From assembly GCA_049297615.1 (NCBI GenBank), contig JBAQUQ010000374.1, positions 1 through 64,000 on the forward strand: 64,000 nt of DNA, in the 5' to 3' direction. The DNA comes from JAEMQF01 sp049297615 (lineage in GTDB: Bacteria > Pseudomonadota > Gammaproteobacteria > Burkholderiales > Burkholderiaceae_C). Shown one piece after another: positions 62,215 to 64,000 of this stretch (its first letter is position 1; every line of letters starts with the position of its first letter). The notes beneath the pieces were generated by a model that saw nothing but the letters and a program-made list of their open reading frames with translations, searched no databases and had not been told where the DNA came from. The position numbers and the translations under genes are program-made.

Positions 62215-63246
62215 ATGCAACGCCGCCCGTTGATCCTTGCCGCTGCCAGTCTCGCCGCAATCGCGGCACCCTTTCGCCCGAGGGCCCAGGCCCTTGAAAA
62301 ACCCGCGCTGACGATCGCCGTGGGCGGCAAGAACCTGCTGTACTACCTGCCGCTCACGGTGGCCGAAAGCCTGGGCTACTTCAGGAGTGAAGGGCTGGAG
62401 GTGACGATTGCCGACTTCGCCGGCGGCTCGCGTGCCCTGCAAGCCGTGGTGGGTGGCAGTGCCGATGTCGTTTCGGGCGCATTCGAGCACACCCTGAACA
62501 TGCAGGCCAAGGGCCAGGCGCTGCGCGCCTTCGTGCTGCAAGGGCGCGCGCCGCAAATCGTGTTCGGCATCAACCCGAAAACGATGCCGAGCTTCAAGAC
62601 CGTCGCTGACTTGAAGGGCAAGAAGATCGGTGTCACGGCGCCGGGCTCGAGCACCAATGTGATGGCCAACTTCGTGCTCGGAAAGGCGGGTCTGAAGGGC
62701 ACCGACGTGAGCATCATCGGAGTGGGCACTGGCAATGGCGCGGTGGCTGCCATGCGAACCGGCCAGATCGACGCGATCAGCAACCTCGATCCCGTGATCA
62801 CCTTGCTGCAACGCTCTGGCGACCTCAAAATTGTCTCCGACACGCGCATCGTCGCCGAGTCCGACAAGGTGTTTGGCGGGCCGATGCCAGCCGGCTGCCT
62901 GTACGCACCGCTGGCCTTTATCACCAAAAACCCGGCGACGACGCAGGCTCTGACAAACGCCATGGTTCGCGCGAACAAATGGATCCAGGCGGCCGGGCCC
63001 GGCGAAATCATCAAGACGGTACCCGAGAGTTACTTGCTCGGCGACCGCGCGGTCTACATCGACGCTTTTCTCGCCTGCAAGGGCGCGCTGTCGCCCGATG
63101 GAATGATTCCAGAAGGGGGCGCCGCGACCGCGGTGCGCGCCCTGCAAAGCGCTGATGCAACGCTTGCCGATATGAAGTTCGATCTTGGCGCCGTGTTCAC
63201 GAACGATTTCGTGCGGCGTGCGAACGCCAAGTATCCCAAGGGGTGA
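62215..63246 (+). CDS. NitT/TauT-type ABC transporter substrate-binding protein
   Basis: A 343-aa periplasmic binding protein related to SsuA/TauA/NrtA. An export signal begins MQRRPLILAAASLAAIAAPF, with a possible twin-arginine pair. The mature protein reads LTIAVGGKNLLYYLPLTVAE with LGYFRSEGLEVTI and the GGSADVVSGAFEHT segment. Ligands in this family include sulfonates, nitrate, and thiamine precursors; the ligand here is unknown. A strong ribosome site (AAAGGAG) precedes the ATG at 62215. An ATPase gene follows after 47 bases; the permease is beyond the window. Confidence 0.88.
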   Translation: MQRRPLILAAASLAAIAAPFRPRAQALEKPALTIAVGGKNLLYYLPLTVAESLGYFRSEGLEVTIADFAGGSRALQAVVGGSADVVSGAFEHTLNMQAKGQALRAFVLQGRAPQIVFGINPKTMPSFKTVADLKGKKIGVTAPGSSTNVMANFVLGKAGLKGTDVSIIGVGTGNGAVAAMRTGQIDAISNLDPVITLLQRSGDLKIVSDTRIVAESDKVFGGPMPAGCLYAPLAFITKNPATTQALTNAMVRANKWIQAAGPGEIIKTVPESYLLGDRAVYIDAFLACKGALSPDGMIPEGGAATAVRALQSADATLADMKFDLGAVFTNDFVRRANAKYPKG

Positions 63247-63293
63247 GGCGTCCCAAGGGCAGGAACACCGTCGAAGCACTCGCACCGCGACCC

Positions 63294-64000
63294 ATGAACG
63301 TCCGCGCCACGACGCCCCTGGCCCTGACGCTGTCGAGCGTGACCTGCACCTTCGCGGCCCGCTCGGCGTCGCACCTGGGTTTCACGGCGGTGCGCGACGT
63401 GAGCTTGAGTGTCGGCGCGGGGGAGTTCGTCAGTGTCGTCGGTCCCACCGGGTGCGGCAAGAGCACCTTGCTCAACATGGCGGCTGGTTTGCTCGAACCC
63501 AGTCAAGGTTGCATCGAAGTCTTCGGCGTGCCGCTCGCGGGAATCAACCGGCGCGCCGGCTACATGTTCCAGACCGAAAGCTTGATGCCGTGGCGTACCG
63601 CGCTGCAAAACGTGATGGCGGGTCTGGAGTTTCGTGGTGTGGTCGATGCACCCACCCAGGCTGAGGCCTGGCTCAAGCGCGTCGGCCTGGGCGGTTTTGG
63701 CGACCGCTATCCGCATCAACTCTCGGGCGGCATGCGCAAACGCGCGTCGCTGGCGCAGACGCTTGCGCTCGATCCGGACCTGATCTTGATGGACGAGCCG
63801 TTCTCGGCGCTGGACGTTCAGACGCGCCAGTTGATGGAAAACGAGCTCCTGGAGCTATGGTCGCGAAAACGCAAGGCGGTGCTCTTCATCACCCACGATC
63901 TGGACGAAGCGATAGCGCTGAGCGACCGCGTCATCGTGCTCAGCGCCGGGCCGGCCTCGCGCCCGATCGGCGAGTTCACGGTGGATTTGCCACGCCCGCG
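63294..64000 (+). CDS. NitT/TauT-type ABC transporter ATP-binding protein (cut by window edge)
   Basis: The frame from ATG 63294 runs off the right end, giving 235 residues. Walker A is SVVGPTGCGKSTLLNMAAG, the signature is LSGGMRKRASLAQTLAL, and Walker B is LILMDEPFSALDVQT, followed by the switch His in FITHDLDEA. This is the energising subunit of the importer whose binding protein is just upstream. No inhibitory C-terminal domain can be judged because the gene is incomplete. Confidence 0.9.
   Translation, partial: MNVRATTPLALTLSSVTCTFAARSASHLGFTAVRDVSLSVGAGEFVSVVGPTGCGKSTLLNMAAGLLEPSQGCIEVFGVPLAGINRRAGYMFQTESLMPWRTALQNVMAGLEFRGVVDAPTQAEAWLKRVGLGGFGDRYPHQLSGGMRKRASLAQTLALDPDLILMDEPFSALDVQTRQLMENELLELWSRKRKAVLFITHDLDEAIALSDRVIVLSAGPASRPIGEFTVDLPRP

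Noticed and set aside
1..64000. CRISPR arrays, insertion sequences, prophage, tRNA and rRNA genes
   Set aside because: Looked for on both strands: no regularly spaced direct repeats, transposase-like proteins, phage genes, cloverleaf or rRNA segments were seen. A dedicated search could still find a short element.

Overview
The window is a chromosomal segment of a GC-rich betaproteobacterium, very probably order Burkholderiales and close to the Comamonadaceae/Sphaerotilaceae. The reasons are the gene order around the replication origin (mnmE-yidC-yidD-rnpA-rpmH on one strand, dnaA-dnaN-gyrB on the other), the style of the RnpA, ParB and KdsD/KdsC/LptC proteins, and the many acyl-CoA, aromatic and transporter genes typical of that order. 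No tRNA, rRNA, CRISPR array, prophage or insertion sequence was seen. Family assignments were made by reading the translated proteins; no database search was run.

Layout. 0.1-7.3 kb: an envelope block (kdsD-kdsC-lptC plus a short-chain dehydrogenase), a Kef-type cation/proton antiporter, a cyclic-nucleotide-binding protein and mnmE. 7.4-15.7 kb: the origin region, with yidC, yidD, rnpA and rpmH transcribed leftward and dnaA, dnaN and gyrB rightward. Perfect DnaA boxes lie in the rpmH-dnaA gap, in the AT-rich dnaA-dnaN gap (the best oriC candidate) and inside rnpA. 15.9-22.1 kb: a secreted internally repeated Ala/Lys-rich protein, a secreted peroxiredoxin and the prkA-yeaH-spoVR stress operon, which has a plausible sigma-54 promoter and a large palindrome in its leader. 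22.5-28.9 kb: the partition/ribosome-modification block mnmG-rsmG-parA-(GNAT)-parB, with argC diverging from parB.

29-40 kb: an acyl-CoA ligase, a DUF3568 lipoprotein, asparaginase, DUF427, a tightly overlapping glutaredoxin/hydrolase/ABC-exporter operon, gshA and a pirin. 40-49 kb: two catabolic groups on the plus strand. The first is a sugar-acid-type dehydratase, an RraA-like aldolase and an Ldh-family dehydrogenase. The second is a crotonase, feruloyl-CoA synthase and hotdog thioesterase, apparently for phenylpropenoid acids. 49-64 kb: accessory functions, including two DMT exporters, a truncated ornithine-cyclodeaminase relic, a VOC protein, an orphan ParA-like ATPase, a thioredoxin lipoprotein, an SDR with a degenerate active site, a glutathione-dependent-type isomerase, an ABM monooxygenase gene broken by one nonsense codon, an overlapping protease/FHA/SDR/PaaI operon, and the start of a NitT/TauT-type ABC importer cut by the right edge.

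No clearly new multi-gene defence or mobile system is visible. The most interesting items are the two decaying genes, the repeat protein, the sigma-54/palindrome leader of prkA, the DnaA boxes spread over three loci, the FHA-protease operon, and the catalytically altered SDR and RnpA proteins.
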